From contig NZ_JONO01000018.1 in assembly GCF_000711895.1 (NCBI RefSeq), positions 1 to 64,000 on the forward strand: DNA of 64,000 nt. The letters run 5' to 3'. This document shows, one piece after another, positions 35,815 to 48,833 of this stretch. Position numbers and translations under genes: made by a program. Origin of the DNA: Photorhabdus australis DSM 17609. Lineage in GTDB: Bacteria; Pseudomonadota; Gammaproteobacteria; Enterobacterales; Enterobacteriaceae. A model generated the notes under the pieces. The model did no database searches. It was not told where the DNA came from and saw only the letters and a program-made list of their open reading frames with translations. The stretch's first letter is position 1. Each line of letters starts with the position of its first letter.

Positions 35815-37707
35815 TTACTGCGCGTTACTATTACTATAACGACGACGTGGAGCAGCAGATGGACCATGGTCATCACCACGACCACGGAAACTGCTACGGC
35901 TTTGGCCTTCACCACCTCGGCGTTCACCACTGAAGCGACGGCCACCACCGTTGAAGCTTTCACGATCACGACGAGGACCATTGCCATTACCGTTACGTCC
36001 TCCACCACGACGTTCGCGACGTTCAAATGGTTGTGCATCACCCATTAACTGCATATTCATTGGTTTATTCAGAATGCGGGTACGGGTAAAGTGGGACAAC
36101 AAATCGCTTGGCATACCTTTTGGCAATTCAATCGTGGAATGTGTTGCAAACAGTTTAATATTACCAATATAACGGCTACTGATATCACCTTCATTAGCAA
36201 TTGCACCAACGATATGGCGAACCTCAACACCATCATCGCGGCCTATTTCAATACGGTACAACTCCATTTCACCGACATCACGACGTTCACGACGAGGACG
36301 ATCACCACGCTCGCCACGATCATCAAAACCATTACGACGACGATCATCACGTTCGTTGAACTCACGGCGAGGACGACGAACAGGATCTGGTGGCAGAATC
36401 AAAGGACGTTCACCCTGTGCCATTTTCAATAATGCTGCCGCCAGCGTTTCTATATCTAGATCTTCCGCAGGTTGCAATTTGGACAACAGAGCACGGTACT
36501 GATCCAGATCACTACTTTCCAATTGCTGCTGTACATTAGCTGCAAATTTTTCCAGGCGACGCTGACTCAACAATTCTGCATTTGGCAGTTCAACTTCCGG
36601 AATAGTCAGCTTCATTGTACGTTCAACATTACGCAACAAGCGGCGTTCACGGTTTTCTACAAACAACAACGCACGACCCGCACGACCCGCACGACCAGTA
36701 CGGCCAATACGGTGAACATAAGATTCTGCATCCATTGGAATATCATAGTTGACAACCAAGCTAATGCGTTCTACATCCAAACCGCGCGCAGCAACATCAG
36801 TTGCAATCAAAATATCCAAACGACCATCTTTCAGGCGTTCCAAAGTCTGTTCACGCAGTGCCTGGTTCATATCACCGTTCAAGGCTGCACTATTGTAGCC
36901 ATTACGCTCCAGTGCTTCTGCCACTTCCAGAGTTGCGTTTTTGGTACGCACAAAAATAATCGCAGCATCGAAATCTTCAGCTTCAAGGAAACGCACCAGT
37001 GCTTCATTTTTACGCATACCGTAAACAGACCAGTAACTCTGGCTGATATCAGGACGAGTAGTCACGCTCGCCTGAATACGCACTTCCTGCGGATCTTTCA
37101 TAAAACGACGAGTAATTCGGCGGATAGCTTCTGGCATAGTTGCAGAAAACAGCGCAGTTTGGTGCTCAGCAGGGATTTGGCTCATGATGTTTTCAACATC
37201 TTCGATAAAGCCCATGCGCAGCATTTCGTCAGCTTCATCCAAAACTAAACCGCTCAGGTTAGACAGATCCAAAGTACCGCGCTTCAGATGGTCCAGAAGA
37301 CGACCTGGTGTACCTACAACAATTTGTGGCCCTTGACGCAAAGCGCGCAATTGAACGTCATAACGTTGTCCACCATACAGTGCAACAACATTTACGTTAC
37401 GCATATGCTTAGAAAAATCTGCACATGCTTCAGCTACCTGTACCGCCAGTTCACGGGTCGGTGCCAGCACAAGGATCTGAGGAGCTTTCAGCTCAGCATT
37501 AATGTTATGCAATAAGGGCAAGCTAAACGCCGCAGTTTTACCACTGCCAGTCTGTGCCATACCCAGCACATCACGGCCGTTTAATAAGTGGGGAATACAT
37601 TGTTGCTGAATTGGAGACGGCTTTTCATAGCCAAGATCTTCCAGTGCAGAAAGAATAGGTGCTGATAAACCCAGATCAGCAAAAGAGATTTCAGTCTCAG
37701 TGGTCAT
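35815..37707 (-). CDS. deaD: ATP-dependent RNA helicase DeaD (CsdA)
   Basis: The 630-residue DEAD-box helicase acts in ribosome assembly and mRNA decay in the cold. Motifs in order: Q-motif PSPIQQQ, Walker [23 protein letters not shown], and [15 protein letters not shown] DbpA-like RNA-binding domain ([20 protein letters not shown]) and an Arg/Gly-rich tail follow. The start at 37707 fits the family; five residues upstream are not conserved. Several long plus-strand ORFs here are codon-bias shadows. Confidence 0.95.
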   Translation of the reverse strand: MTTETEISFADLGLSAPILSALEDLGYEKPSPIQQQCIPHLLNGRDVLGMAQTGSGKTAAFSLPLLHNINAELKAPQILVLAPTRELAVQVAEACADFSKHMRNVNVVALYGGQRYDVQLRALRQGPQIVVGTPGRLLDHLKRGTLDLSNLSGLVLDEADEMLRMGFIEDVENIMSQIPAEHQTALFSATMPEAIRRITRRFMKDPQEVRIQASVTTRPDISQSYWSVYGMRKNEALVRFLEAEDFDAAIIFVRTKNATLEVAEALERNGYNSAALNGDMNQALREQTLERLKDGRLDILIATDVAARGLDVERISLVVNYDIPMDAESYVHRIGRTGRAGRAGRALLFVENRERRLLRNVERTMKLTIPEVELPNAELLSQRRLEKFAANVQQQLESSDLDQYRALLSKLQPAEDLDIETLAAALLKMAQGERPLILPPDPVRRPRREFNERDDRRRNGFDDRGERGDRPRRERRDVGEMELYRIEIGRDDGVEVRHIVGAIANEGDISSRYIGNIKLFATHSTIELPKGMPSDLLSHFTRTRILNKPMNMQLMGDAQPFERRERRGGGRNGNGNGPRRDRESFNGGGRRFSGERRGGEGQSRSSFRGRGDDHGPSAAPRRRYSNSNAQ

Positions 37708-37880
37708 GTAATGGTGCCTCATTAGTTATGGCGGCCAGTCTACATAACGCATCGAAAAGAATTTCGGTCATTTTCATTTAAAATGTGAACTGGCTCAAAG
37801 TATTTAATTAAACGAACAAATAAGCCCTCATCGGTCAAGATGATGGACTTTGTTAATCAATCTCGAAAAATGTTCGTCAG

Positions 37881-38765
37881 CTATTGCTGGTCCGATTCTG
37901 ATAGGTCGTCTTGTTCTTGGCCTAACAGCGCCAACTCCAACAATGCATAGCGGTGCTCAACAAAGTTATGTGCATTATTAGCTACCGTCAGTTTGAATAA
38001 CGCAGATGCGCTATCCTTGTCCCCCAGACTTAGGTAATGCTTACCTAAATAGAAGTCAGTTTCACTGAGATGCTCAGCGAGCGAAGTGTTATCCGTTGCA
38101 TTCTCTTTTAAGCGATCCATCAATGTATATTCACTGATTTTACCTAAGTAGAATTCAACTATATTCCAGCCCCATTGCCCCCGGTTCGCTTTTTCGTAGT
38201 GTTGCGACAAATTTGCCATCGCTCCTTTAGGATAAAATTCTTTTTCCACTAGGTACAACCACAACGAACGAAAAGGATCATTTGGATCGTCTTGATAAAA
38301 CGCCTGCAGATCATCCTGCGCTAACTTATACCGACCACCGTAATACAGCGCGATGCCACGGTTCAGACGCGCATAATTGTAAGTTGGATCAAGCTCTAAT
38401 ACAGAATCAAACGCTTCATAGGCGGCATCAAAATTGCCAGCCTGCGTAAAGTAAATCCCGAGATAATTGAAAATCTCTGGAATATTCGGGCGAATAGATA
38501 AGGCAATAGAAAAATCATTCCGTGCCAAAGCTCTCAGCCCGAGGCTATCATACAGCACACCTCTCTCATATAAAAGCTGTGCGTATTCATCTTCTGTCAA
38601 AGACCGACTCGCAAGAATTTGTTCCATACGAGCCAGAATGACTTCCTGCTGCAATGAAGGTTGTAACGGAATAGCAAAAACTTCGTTTTTACGCCAATCC
38701 TTGCTGCTGCATCCTGTTAGAATAAGTATTGCTACAGCATAACACCAGCGCAGAAAAAAATTCAT
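37881..38765 (-). CDS. nlpI: Lipoprotein NlpI
   Basis: The 294-residue TPR lipoprotein has a lipobox LTGC after a 15-residue hydrophobic core and tandem TPRs ([41 protein letters not shown]). In E. coli NlpI sits in the outer membrane and scaffolds peptidoglycan hydrolases with Prc. Length equals the E. coli protein, and its place between pnp and deaD is conserved. Confidence 0.94.
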   Translation of the reverse strand: MNFFLRWCYAVAILILTGCSSKDWRKNEVFAIPLQPSLQQEVILARMEQILASRSLTEDEYAQLLYERGVLYDSLGLRALARNDFSIALSIRPNIPEIFNYLGIYFTQAGNFDAAYEAFDSVLELDPTYNYARLNRGIALYYGGRYKLAQDDLQAFYQDDPNDPFRSLWLYLVEKEFYPKGAMANLSQHYEKANRGQWGWNIVEFYLGKISEYTLMDRLKENATDNTSLAEHLSETDFYLGKHYLSLGDKDSASALFKLTVANNAHNFVEHRYALLELALLGQEQDDLSESDQQ

Positions 38766-38848
38766 TTCCTACTCCCGAAAATCAGACATTGATAAGAATG
38801 CCCTATCACCCATCTTGCATTTATTGGGCCTCCTGCCCTTGAGTCTAT

Positions 38849-38878
38849 TAAACGGCGCCTTTTACAAGACGCCGTTTA
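38849..38878 (-). terminator. Terminator downstream of pnp
   Basis: TAAACGGCG pairs with CGCCGTTTA around a 12-nt loop on the minus strand, just after the pnp stop and before nlpI. The T-run after the stem is short. Confidence 0.65.
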
Positions 38879-38889
38879 TAACATCAAAT

Positions 38890-41019
38890 TTATTCTGCTG
38901 ATTGTGGTGCTTGTAGCGCTTCCTCAACAGTTGTACCTACTGTTGCTTCTTTAATGCTCAAACGAACACGGCCCTGGCGATCAACTTCCAGTACTTTGAC
39001 TGATACTTCCTGACCAACCTGCAAATAATCAGCCACTTTCTCAACACGTTTATCAGCAATCTGAGAAATATGTACTAAACCTTCTTTACCACCACCGATA
39101 GCAACAAATGCGCCAAAATCAACAATACGGGTTACTTTACCAGTGTAAACACGACCAACTTCGATCTCCGCAGTAATTTCTTCAATACGGCTGATTGCAT
39201 GTTTCGCTTTTTCGCCATCAGTTGCAGCAATCTTCACTGTGCCATCATCTTCAATCTCAATAGTAGTACCGGTTTCTTCAGTCAGTGCACGAATAACTGA
39301 ACCACCTTTACCGATAACATCTTTGATCTTGTCAGGATTAATTTTGATAGTGTGAATGCGTGGTGCAAATTCAGAAATATCATTACGTGGGCAATTAATC
39401 GCTTGCTCCATCACACTCAGAATATGCAAACGTGCACCTTTTGCCTGATTTAAAGCAACTTGCATAATTTCACGAGTGATACCTTCAATTTTGATATCCA
39501 TTTGCAGGGCGCTAACACCTTCACGGCTACCCGCTACTTTAAAGTCCATGTCTCCTAAATGATCTTCATCACCCAGAATGTCAGACAGAACAACAAAATT
39601 ATCCCCTTCTTTCACCAGCCCCATTGCAATACCAGCAACAGCAGCTTTGATCGGCACACCTGCATCCATCAATGCAAGAGATGCACCACAAACAGATGCC
39701 ATTGAAGATGAGCCGTTTGATTCAGTAATTTCAGAAACTACACGAACAGTATATGGGAATTCATTAGCTTTTGGCATGACTGCCAATACACCACGTTTAG
39801 CCAGACGGCCATGACCAATTTCACGACGTTTTGGTGAACCAATCATACCTGTTTCACCGACAGAGTATGGAGGGAAGTTGTAATGTAATAGGAAACGATC
39901 TGTACGTTCCCCCATCAGCTCATCAATGATTTGTGCATCACGTTCTGTACCCAGAGTCGCAGTAACCAAAGCCTGAGTTTCACCACGAGTAAACAGTGCA
40001 GAACCGTGAGTACGAGGAAGAACACCAGTACGTACGTCCAACGCACGAACCATATCTTTTTCACGACCATCAATACGAGGTTCACCGCGCAAAACACGAC
40101 TGCGAACAACATTTTTCTCTAAGCTACCCAAAATTTCATGGATTTCGGCTTCATCCAGAGCTTCATCTTGTTCCAGTAATGCTGCTGTAACTTCATCTTT
40201 GATAGCATCAACTTGAGCATAACGCTCTTGCTTCTCAGTGATACGATAAGCATCACCCAAGCGGCTTTCGGCCAATGCAGCAACACGATCATGTAATTCT
40301 TGGTTAACAGGCTCTGGCACCCAATCCCATTTCTCTTTGCCCGCTTCCGCAGCCAACGCGTTAATGTTATCAATAACCACCTGTTGTTGATCATGACCAA
40401 ACACTACCGCGCCCAACATTTGTTCTTCAGTTAATAAATCTGCTTCAGATTCAACCATCAATACAGCGCCAGCAGTACCTGAAACCACCAGATCCAAACG
40501 GCTATTTTTTAGCTCATCACTGGTCGGGTTCAATACATATTGATCATTGATATAACCAACACGGGCAGCACCAATTGGGCCATTGAATGGAATACCAGAA
40601 AGTGCCAGTGCAGCAGAAGCACCAATCATTGCAACAATATCAGGGTTAACTTGTGGATTAACAGAAACAACAGTTGCTACGATCTGAACCTCATTCAGGA
40701 AACCCTCTGGGAATAAAGGGCGCAAAGGACGATCAATCAAACGCGCTACCAGCGTTTCACCTTCTCCCGGGCGACCTTCACGACGGAAGAAGCTACCTGG
40801 AACACGACCGGCAGCGTAAGTACGTTCCTGATAATTAACAGTCAGTGGAAAAAAATCCTGACCAATTTTTACTTTTTTCTGACCAACAACAGTTACGAAT
40901 ACAGCCGTGTCATCCATATTTACCATAACAGCAGCTGTGGCTTGGCGAGCCATCATACCGGTTTCGATAGTAATGGTATGTTGGCCATATTGAAATTTAC
41001 GAACAATCGGACTCAGCAA
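38890..41019 (-). CDS. pnp: Polyribonucleotide nucleotidyltransferase (PNPase)
   Basis: The 709-residue phosphorolytic exonuclease is a degradosome component. Two RNase PH domains (N-terminal [17 protein letters not shown]; second with [16 protein letters not shown]), then KH ([19 protein letters not shown]) and S1 ([21 protein letters not shown]) are present. It starts with TTG after AAGGATATTATT, as in E. coli. The leader carries an RNase III stem for autoregulation. Confidence 0.97.
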   Translation of the reverse strand: MLSPIVRKFQYGQHTITIETGMMARQATAAVMVNMDDTAVFVTVVGQKKVKIGQDFFPLTVNYQERTYAAGRVPGSFFRREGRPGEGETLVARLIDRPLRPLFPEGFLNEVQIVATVVSVNPQVNPDIVAMIGASAALALSGIPFNGPIGAARVGYINDQYVLNPTSDELKNSRLDLVVSGTAGAVLMVESEADLLTEEQMLGAVVFGHDQQQVVIDNINALAAEAGKEKWDWVPEPVNQELHDRVAALAESRLGDAYRITEKQERYAQVDAIKDEVTAALLEQDEALDEAEIHEILGSLEKNVVRSRVLRGEPRIDGREKDMVRALDVRTGVLPRTHGSALFTRGETQALVTATLGTERDAQIIDELMGERTDRFLLHYNFPPYSVGETGMIGSPKRREIGHGRLAKRGVLAVMPKANEFPYTVRVVSEITESNGSSSMASVCGASLALMDAGVPIKAAVAGIAMGLVKEGDNFVVLSDILGDEDHLGDMDFKVAGSREGVSALQMDIKIEGITREIMQVALNQAKGARLHILSVMEQAINCPRNDISEFAPRIHTIKINPDKIKDVIGKGGSVIRALTEETGTTIEIEDDGTVKIAATDGEKAKHAISRIEEITAEIEVGRVYTGKVTRIVDFGAFVAIGGGKEGLVHISQIADKRVEKVADYLQVGQEVSVKVLEVDRQGRVRLSIKEATVGTTVEEALQAPQSAE

Positions 41020-41044
41020 AATAATATCCTTTCGTTAACGTTGC

Positions 41045-41220
41045 CTTTTATATTTAGCAGACAACAATGAATGATCTCTCCATGCCACATCCTCGCGACT
41101 AATGACAGGACTTACCTCTTAAGTACTCTCATTAGCCGCGCGAACCTCTGTAACCGAAGAGCTTTACTAAAACCACCATCAACATTCCTATGCTGTTACA
41201 TAATGATGGTTTTTCAGAAG
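41045..41220 (+). ncRNA. Candidate SraG-type RNA opposite the pnp leader
   Basis: The strand opposite the pnp-rpsO gap holds SraG in E. coli. Here the plus strand contains the antisense of the pnp leader and ends in a hairpin (aaaac...catca with tgatggttttt, ending near 41216) followed by a T-run, as a terminator would. Ends are estimates; no promoter was identified with confidence. Confidence 0.35.
41093..41142 (-). promoter_or_regulatory. RNase III processing stem in pnp leader
   Basis: CGCGACTAATGACAG pairs with the facing CTCTCATTAGCCGCGCG around a short loop, making a long stem in the leader. In E. coli RNase III cleaves the equivalent stem and PNPase then degrades its own message. Confidence 0.65.
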
Positions 41221-41221
41221 A

Positions 41222-41245
41222 AAAGGGGCCATATATGGCCCCTTT
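41222..41245 (-). terminator. Terminator of rpsO
   Basis: AAAGGGGCCATATATGGCCCCTTT is a near-perfect palindrome followed on the minus strand by a T-rich run. It sits 19 bp after the rpsO stop. pnp probably receives readthrough plus its own promoter. Confidence 0.82.
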
Positions 41246-41263
41246 CCACTGAAACTTGCTTGA

Positions 41264-41533
41264 TTAGCGACGCAGGCCGAGACGCCCAATCAGCGCAGTG
41301 TAACTTGTTACATTTTTACGCTTCAGATAGTCCAGCAATTTACGACGCTGAGAAACCATGCGCAGCAGACCACGACGGCTGTGGTGATCTTTTTTATGCT
41401 CTGAAAAATGACCTTGCAAGTGATTGATCTGCGCAGTCAGCAAAGCAATCTGTACTTCACTAGAACCGCTGTCATTCGCATCACGACCAAATTCAGCAAT
41501 AATTTGCGCTTTTGCTTCAGTACTTAGAGACAT
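41264..41533 (-). CDS. rpsO: 30S ribosomal protein S15
   Basis: The 89-residue protein binds 16S rRNA and starts [20 protein letters not shown], with the conserved [20 protein letters not shown] and GLRR end. Eight upstream in-frame residues are rejected because the family starts at MSLS. In E. coli it represses itself through a leader pseudoknot. Confidence 0.97.
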   Translation of the reverse strand: MSLSTEAKAQIIAEFGRDANDSGSSEVQIALLTAQINHLQGHFSEHKKDHHSRRGLLRMVSQRRKLLDYLKRKNVTSYTALIGRLGLRR

Positions 41534-41655
41534 ATTACAACTCCAAAAATATATCAATTAAAATCACGGGTGCCGATCTCTAATTCAGCCGCCCAACATA
41601 TAGCTGCGCCATTCTACGCCGCAAATAAGTTAAGCGCAAGATAACCCCAAATACC

Positions 41656-42603
41656 CTAGTCCTTACTTTCAACCACCAAACGACGAGGAGCAACAAGCCC
41701 ATCATCATTGATAGCAGCAATACCGATGAATTTCCTTTCATCTCCTTCAGTTACACGTACCATACTTTCAATCAGCGCTGAAGATTTAGCACTTCGCACC
41801 GCTTGACCTTGTTTAAAATAAGAAGCAACGACTGGAAGTAAATTAACTTCGGGAAAATGAGCAACTGCACTATCGATTGGCAATAACAATGGATCAGTTA
41901 ATTCTCCTACAGGTATTTCCCGATCCTCAGCCTGATTTTGCAATTCATATAATTGTTCAAGTGTCACCATTCGATCATTTGGGTAATTCGCTACCTGCAA
42001 ACGACGTAAATAAATAACGTGAGCGCCACAACCTAATAACTCGCCTAAGTCATCAATAATGGTACGAATATAAGTTCCTTTCGAACAATGTATCTCCAAT
42101 TCCAGCTCATCCTTTTCCCAACGGATAAACTGTAATTCATAAACCGTAATTGGCCGAGCTTCTCGTTCTACTTCAATTCCCTGACGAGCATATTCATATA
42201 GTGGTTTCCCCTGATATTTCAGTGCAGAATACATAGAGGGAATTTGCATGGTATTACCACGAAATTTATTCAAAGCATCATCAAGCTGAGCTCGATCTAG
42301 CTGAATTGCTCTCTCACTGATGATCTGCCCATGTGAATCAGATGTGTCGGTTCGCTGACCAAGACGGGCTACCACCCGGTAACGCTTGTCAGAATCAAGT
42401 AAAAACTGGGAAAATTTAGTCGCTTCACCGAGGCAAACCGGTAGCATACCCGTTGCCAGTGGGTCCAACGCACCAGTGTGACCAGCCTTGCTGGCATTGA
42501 AAATACGTTTTACTTTTTGCAGTGCATCATTAGAAGAAATATCTTGCGGCTTATCCAGTAACAGCACACCATGTATATCGCGACCGCGACGACGACGCCC
42601 CAT
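41656..42603 (-). CDS. truB: tRNA pseudouridine(55) synthase
   Basis: The 315-residue enzyme makes pseudouridine 55 in the T-loop of tRNAs. The catalytic Asp is D47 in [27 protein letters not shown] and [15 protein letters not shown] follow, and a PUA-like tail ends the protein. Its ATG overlaps the rbfA stop by one base. Confidence 0.96.
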   Translation of the reverse strand: MGRRRRGRDIHGVLLLDKPQDISSNDALQKVKRIFNASKAGHTGALDPLATGMLPVCLGEATKFSQFLLDSDKRYRVVARLGQRTDTSDSHGQIISERAIQLDRAQLDDALNKFRGNTMQIPSMYSALKYQGKPLYEYARQGIEVEREARPITVYELQFIRWEKDELELEIHCSKGTYIRTIIDDLGELLGCGAHVIYLRRLQVANYPNDRMVTLEQLYELQNQAEDREIPVGELTDPLLLPIDSAVAHFPEVNLLPVVASYFKQGQAVRSAKSSALIESMVRVTEGDERKFIGIAAINDDGLVAPRRLVVESKD

Positions 42604-43013
42604 TAGTTCTCCTCTTTGTGATCCGCAGAAGCCCGACGTTGTTCATCATCTTTAACGACATTAGTGACCAGATTAGACATTCTCATCCCCTCTACCAAGG
42701 AATTGTCATAGGAAAATGTCAATTCTGGTACAACACGTAAACGCATTGATTTACCCAGCAGAGAGCGAATAAAACCAGAAGCTTCACCTAATGCCTTAAT
42801 ACCATTTTTCACCACCTCAGAATCATGCTCTTCAGTCAACACATTTAAAAAAGTGACGAAAACTTTGGCATAAGCCAAATCTCGTGAAACTTCAACACCA
42901 GAAACAGTTGCCATACCGATCCGTGGATCTTTCACTTCTCGCTGCAAAATGATAGCAATTTCTTTTTGCATTTCCTGCGCAACACGCTGAGTACGACTGA
43001 ATTCTCTTGCCAT
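42603..43013 (-). CDS. rbfA: Ribosome-binding factor A
   Basis: The 136-residue cold-shock protein matures the 30S subunit. It has the KH-like core: [38 protein letters not shown] and [18 protein letters not shown]. An AGGAGA site is present. One-base overlap with truB implies coupling. Confidence 0.96.
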   Translation of the reverse strand: MAREFSRTQRVAQEMQKEIAIILQREVKDPRIGMATVSGVEVSRDLAYAKVFVTFLNVLTEEHDSEVVKNGIKALGEASGFIRSLLGKSMRLRVVPELTFSYDNSLVEGMRMSNLVTNVVKDDEQRRASADHKEEN

Positions 43014-43031
43014 TGTTGTATCTCCTGATAT

Positions 43032-43053
43032 TTGGGGGGCATAAGCCCCCCAA
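43032..43053 (-). other. GC-rich hairpin between infB and rbfA
   Basis: TTGGGGGGC and GCCCCCCAA pair perfectly around a 4-nt loop. It is followed by aaatatc, not a T-run, and ends 10 bp before the rbfA ribosome site, so it is more likely an RNA stabiliser or translation modulator than a terminator. Confidence 0.6.
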
Positions 43054-43078
43054 CAATGAAATTAACCAGCGGTAGGAA

Positions 43079-45811
43079 TTAAGCGATAGAACGTTTAACT
43101 TCAATTATTTCAAATACTTCTATCATGTCACCGACACGAACATCATTGTAGTTCTTAACACCGATACCGCATTCCATACCGTTACGGACTTCGTTAACGT
43201 CATCTTTAAAGCGGCGCAAGGATTCCAGTTCGCCTTCGTAAATCACCACGTTATCACGCAGTACGCGAATCGGGTTATTACGCTTAATAGTACCTTCAGT
43301 CACCATACAACCTGCAACTGCACCGAATTTCGGTGACTTAAACACATCACGAACTTCTGCAAGGCCCATGATCTGTTGTTTATATTCAGGGGCCAACATA
43401 CCACTCATTGCCTGTTTAACTTCATCAATCAGGCTATAGATGACAGAGTAATAACGAAGATCCAGGTTTTCATTTTCAACGACACGGCGCGCAGAAGCAT
43501 CAGCTCGAACGTTGAAACCTAGAATAATTGCATTAGAAGCAGCAGCCAGTGTAGCGTCAGTTTCAGTAATACCACCTACGCCAGAACCGATAATTTTTAC
43601 TTTCACTTCATTGGTAGACAGTTGTTCCAATGCTTCACGAATTGCTTCACATGACCCCTGAACGTCAGATTTCAGAACGATATTCAGTTCAGAAACCTCA
43701 CCTTCTTCCATGTTAGCAAACATGTTTTCCAGTTTAGATTTCTGCTGGCGAGCCAGTTTCACTTCACGGAATTTGCCCTGACGATACAAAGCCACTTCAC
43801 GGGCTTTTTTCTCATCACGTACAACAGTTGCTTCATCACCAGCCGCAGGTACGTTGGACAAACCGAGGATTTCCACAGGAATAGATGGGCCTGCTGAGAA
43901 TATTTCACGGCCCAGTTCGTCACGCATTGCGCGAACTCGCCCATATTCAAAGCCACAAAGTACAATATCACCTTTGTTCAAAGTACCTTCTTGAACCAGT
44001 ACTGTCGCGACTGGACCACGACCTTTGTCCAAGAATGACTCGATAACAACACCGCTAGCCATACCAGAACGAACGGCGTTCAGTTCAAGAACTTCTGCTT
44101 GTAATAAGATTGCGTCCAGTAGCTCATCAATACCGATACCTGCTTTAGCAGATACATTAATAAACTGAGTTTCACCGCCCCACTCTTCAGGCTGAACACC
44201 ATGCTGAGAAAGTTCGTTTTTAACACGATCTGGATCGGCTTCTGGTTTATCGATTTTGTTAACCGCAACAACCACAGGAACATTCGCTGCTTTTGCATGT
44301 TGGATAGCTTCAATAGTTTGAGGCATTACACCATCATCAGCAGCAACAACCAGAACTACAATGTCAGTAGCTTTTGCACCACGTGCACGCATTGAAGTAA
44401 ACGCGGCGTGTCCCGGAGTATCCAGGAAAGTAATCATGCCACTTTCAGTCTCAACATGGTAAGCACCGATATGCTGAGTAATCCCTCCAGCCTCACCAGA
44501 AGCAACTTTCGTAGAACGAATATAATCCAGAAGAGAAGTTTTACCGTGATCAACATGCCCCATGATGGTAACAACCGGTGCTCGAGGCTCAGCTACCGCT
44601 TCGCCTGTATCACGGTCGCTCATCAGCGCTTCTTCCAACTCATTCTCACGACGCAGGATAACCTTATGGCCCATTTCTTCAGCAACCAGTTGTGCAGTTT
44701 CCTGATCAATCACTTGGTTGATTGTTGCCATTGCTCCCATTTTCATCATGACCTTAATGACCTGAGAACCTTTAACCGCCATTTTATTAGCCAGCTCAGC
44801 AACAGTAATAGTTTCACCGATCACAACATCACGGTTAACCGCTGCTACAGGCTTGTTGAAGCTCTGTTGCAATGTGCTAGTTTTACGCTGTTTGCCCTTT
44901 GTACGGCCAACTGCGCGGGCTTCTTCTCGATCTGCCTTAGATTCTGAATGTTTATTATTTTTCTTCTGACGAGTAGTTTTACCACTGCGGCTGCGAGTAC
45001 GGCGATCACCTTCAACTTTTGCATCGTTTTCATCTTCTGCTGCACGGGCGTGGCGAGAAGTGGTCATATGATAATCATCGTTATCGCTGGAATCTGAATC
45101 ATTTAACCATTTATCCTGATTCTCTTCAGCCATACGACGAGCTTCTTCAGCAACGCGCCTAGCTTCCTCCTCTACCTTACGGCGCATCTCTTCTTCTGCT
45201 TTACGCTTAAGGTCGGCAGCTTCTGCTTCACGACGAGCTTTTTCATTTTGGACTGTTTTATCAGTCTGAGCTGGTTTTTGTCTATGTTCGGTATGTTGAT
45301 TGGTCACTTTTTCATTTTCCGCTGCCTGGCGCTTAGCTTGTTCAGCCGCTTCACGTTTGGCTTTTTCCTCTGCCTCACGCCTAGCCTGATCTTCAGCGAG
45401 TCTCTTCGCTGCTACTTCTTCGGCTTCGCGTTGCGCTTTTTCTTCTGCTTCACGCCGTGCTTGCTCTTCCGCTTCACGCTTCGCCTGCTCTTCCGCTTTA
45501 GCCTGTTCAATTGCATCGCGGTTCACATATGTGCGCTTTTTGCGGACCTCAACGGCTACCGGTTTACTTTTACCATCGGTGCCTGAAACATTCAGTGTAC
45601 TACGTGTTTTACGCTGTAATGTTAATTTATCAGGTTTACCAGCTGAACCACCTTGTTCGCGGTTCAAATGTGCCAGTAAAGCCTCTTTTTCTTTCTGGGA
45701 AACCAAATCAGCTTCGGTTTTTTTAATACCTGCATCAGCAAATTGCTGTACCAGGCGATCAACCGATGTCTGGATCTCTTCTGCCAGTGATTTTACGGTT
45801 ACATCTGTCAT
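43079..45811 (-). CDS. infB: Translation initiation factor IF-2
   Basis: The 910-residue GTPase delivers fMet-tRNA to the 30S subunit. An N-terminal IF2-N domain, a long charged Ala/Glu/Arg helix (repeats like [17 protein letters not shown], residues about 105-225), then a second IF2-N domain precede the G domain: [21 protein letters not shown]. Internal starts that give shorter isoforms in E. coli may exist here too. Confidence 0.97.
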   Translation of the reverse strand: MTDVTVKSLAEEIQTSVDRLVQQFADAGIKKTEADLVSQKEKEALLAHLNREQGGSAGKPDKLTLQRKTRSTLNVSGTDGKSKPVAVEVRKKRTYVNRDAIEQAKAEEQAKREAEEQARREAEEKAQREAEEVAAKRLAEDQARREAEEKAKREAAEQAKRQAAENEKVTNQHTEHRQKPAQTDKTVQNEKARREAEAADLKRKAEEEMRRKVEEEARRVAEEARRMAEENQDKWLNDSDSSDNDDYHMTTSRHARAAEDENDAKVEGDRRTRSRSGKTTRQKKNNKHSESKADREEARAVGRTKGKQRKTSTLQQSFNKPVAAVNRDVVIGETITVAELANKMAVKGSQVIKVMMKMGAMATINQVIDQETAQLVAEEMGHKVILRRENELEEALMSDRDTGEAVAEPRAPVVTIMGHVDHGKTSLLDYIRSTKVASGEAGGITQHIGAYHVETESGMITFLDTPGHAAFTSMRARGAKATDIVVLVVAADDGVMPQTIEAIQHAKAANVPVVVAVNKIDKPEADPDRVKNELSQHGVQPEEWGGETQFINVSAKAGIGIDELLDAILLQAEVLELNAVRSGMASGVVIESFLDKGRGPVATVLVQEGTLNKGDIVLCGFEYGRVRAMRDELGREIFSAGPSIPVEILGLSNVPAAGDEATVVRDEKKAREVALYRQGKFREVKLARQQKSKLENMFANMEEGEVSELNIVLKSDVQGSCEAIREALEQLSTNEVKVKIIGSGVGGITETDATLAAASNAIILGFNVRADASARRVVENENLDLRYYSVIYSLIDEVKQAMSGMLAPEYKQQIMGLAEVRDVFKSPKFGAVAGCMVTEGTIKRNNPIRVLRDNVVIYEGELESLRRFKDDVNEVRNGMECGIGVKNYNDVRVGDMIEVFEIIEVKRSIA

Positions 45812-45835
45812 GCTGTTCCTTCCTGCTACAGTTTA

Positions 45836-47365
<1,530 letters not shown>

Positions 47366-47818
47366 TTAAAAGTGGGGTACCAGGTTCGCTTTCTGGATGT
47401 TGCTCAGTGCGAACACTTCATCTTTTCCATCCACTGTAACCGTGATCATTTCGCCGTCGACAGTTTTGATAACACCCAGCCATTTCCGACGGTTTTGCAT
47501 TGCTATACGTAAAACCAGACTGACTTCCTCACCAATAAAACGCTGGTAATGTTCAGCAGTGAACAACGGGCGCTCCAAGCCGGGTGAAGAAATTTCCAAG
47601 TTATAAAGCACTGAGATAGGATCTTCGACATCCAATACCGCACTGACCTGGTGGCTAACATCAGCACAATCATCAACAGTGATACCATTCTCACTATCAA
47701 TATAGATCCGCAGTGTAGAAACACGCGCACGAATAAACTCTAAGCCGACTAATTCAAAGCCTAAAGCTTCAACTGGTGCTGAAATCATCGCTGTTAATTT
47801 TTGTTCTAATGTGGACAA
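47366..47818 (-). CDS. rimP: Ribosome maturation factor RimP
   Basis: The 150-residue protein assists 30S assembly. It contains [35 protein letters not shown] and the C-terminal [18 protein letters not shown]. The TTG at 47818 (STLEQKL) is chosen by analogy with E. coli and for its GGGGG site; TTG at 47830 or GTG at 47824 would add a few residues. Two terminator-like hairpins lie upstream. Confidence 0.92.
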   Translation of the reverse strand: MSTLEQKLTAMISAPVEALGFELVGLEFIRARVSTLRIYIDSENGITVDDCADVSHQVSAVLDVEDPISVLYNLEISSPGLERPLFTAEHYQRFIGEEVSLVLRIAMQNRRKWLGVIKTVDGEMITVTVDGKDEVFALSNIQKANLVPHF

Positions 47819-47835
47819 GCCCACCCCCAAGACAT

Positions 47836-47856
47836 AAAAAAAGGGCTTATTAGCCC
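47836..47856 (-). terminator. Terminator-like hairpin in rimP leader
   Basis: GGGCTAATAAGCCC is followed on the minus strand by seven T, 18 bp before the rimP start. It may work as an attenuator for rimP-nusA-infB, where NusA itself could act. Confidence 0.7.
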
Positions 47857-47877
47857 AGTAGTTTTGTTGTCAAATAA

Positions 47878-47899
47878 CAAAAAACCCCGAAATTCGGGG
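47878..47899 (-). terminator. Terminator after the initiator tRNA
   Basis: CCCCGAATTTCGGGG followed by TTTTTTG on the minus strand lies between the fMet tRNA and rimP. Confidence 0.78.
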
Positions 47900-48037
47900 C
47901 TTTATGCAACTGGACCCTGTTTGCTGCTAGTGGATTCAACCACTCACTTCCTTCATACACCTTTCGAATCAGGATCAATATCTCAAATATTGCTGAATTA
48001 TTTCATTCAAAAAAGGTGCATCTTATTCATTAAGAAG

Positions 48038-48114
<77 letters not shown>

Positions 48115-48170
48115 TTCGAAAACGTGGCAAATATACGCCGATAACCGCGAAAACGCAAGCTATCTAAAAA

Positions 48171-48259
48171 TGGTACCGAGGACGGGACTTGAACCCGTAA
48201 GCCCTAATGCGGGCACTACCACCTCAAGGTAGCGTGTCTACCAATTTCACCACCTCGGC
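48171..48259 (-). tRNA. leuU: tRNA-Leu (GAG)
   Basis: The 89-nt sequence has anticodon GAG (in TTGAGGT), a long variable arm (TGCCCGCATTAGGGCT) typical of leucine tRNAs, and an encoded CCA. It matches E. coli leuU except for the longer variable loop and follows secG as in E. coli. Confidence 0.95.
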
Positions 48260-48317
48260 ACTGATGTAAGGCTATCTACCTACTTACAACAACCTTACCT
48301 TTAATCCTTCGTGACGA

Positions 48318-48656
48318 CTACTGAGGGATATCACTATCTGGTGCTGCGGGCACTGTCGGAATGTCTGCTGATTTCTCGACTTTAGCTGGCTCACCAATAT
48401 TTTCCCACTTACTGCTCATACCAGTTTGGTTACTTGTCATATTACCGAGTACCAGACTAATAATGAAAAATAGAGTGGCAAAAAGCGCCGTCATACGGGT
48501 CATGAAGTTACCCGAACCTGACGAACCAAACAGTGTTGCAGACGCACCCGCACCAAAGGAAGCTCCCATATCAGCACCTTTACCCTGCTGTAGCATAACC
48601 AAGGCAACCAGCCCGATAGCAACCAGCAAGAAAACAACTAAAAGAGCTTCATACAT
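48318..48656 (-). CDS. secG: Protein translocase subunit SecG
   Basis: The 112-residue inner-membrane protein has two transmembrane segments (LLVVFLLVAIGLVALVML, and ALFATLFFIISLVLG) joined by the conserved QQGKGADMGASFGAGAS loop. It aids SecYEG translocation. The start at 48656 (MYEALL) fits the family; the longer frame is rejected. Confidence 0.94.
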   Translation of the reverse strand: MYEALLVVFLLVAIGLVALVMLQQGKGADMGASFGAGASATLFGSSGSGNFMTRMTALFATLFFIISLVLGNMTSNQTGMSSKWENIGEPAKVEKSADIPTVPAAPDSDIPQ

Positions 48657-48833
48657 ATGTTGTACCTGTATCTTCGTGGGGTTTACCACAGTCTATGCGG
48701 TTACCTTAATACTGCATCACCCACTCAAACAGGCTAATCACCTGACTGAGTGGGTCTGCATACTAACTAAACCATATCTGATACGCAAGGTTAATTTCAA
48801 TAATCAGAATCACTTGAAGAAAAAAACAACAAA

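Noticed and set aside
36472-37248. 258-codon plus-strand ORF opposite deaD
   Set aside because: It is an antisense shadow of the conserved helicase frame, with Thr/Gln/His-rich composition and no recognisable domain.
44408-44947. 179-codon plus-strand ORF opposite infB
   Set aside because: It lies wholly within the conserved IF-2 frame and shows no domain or ribosome site.
45145-45490. Repetitive DNA within infB
   Set aside because: It encodes the normal charged helical region of enterobacterial IF-2, not a mobile or tandem repeat element.
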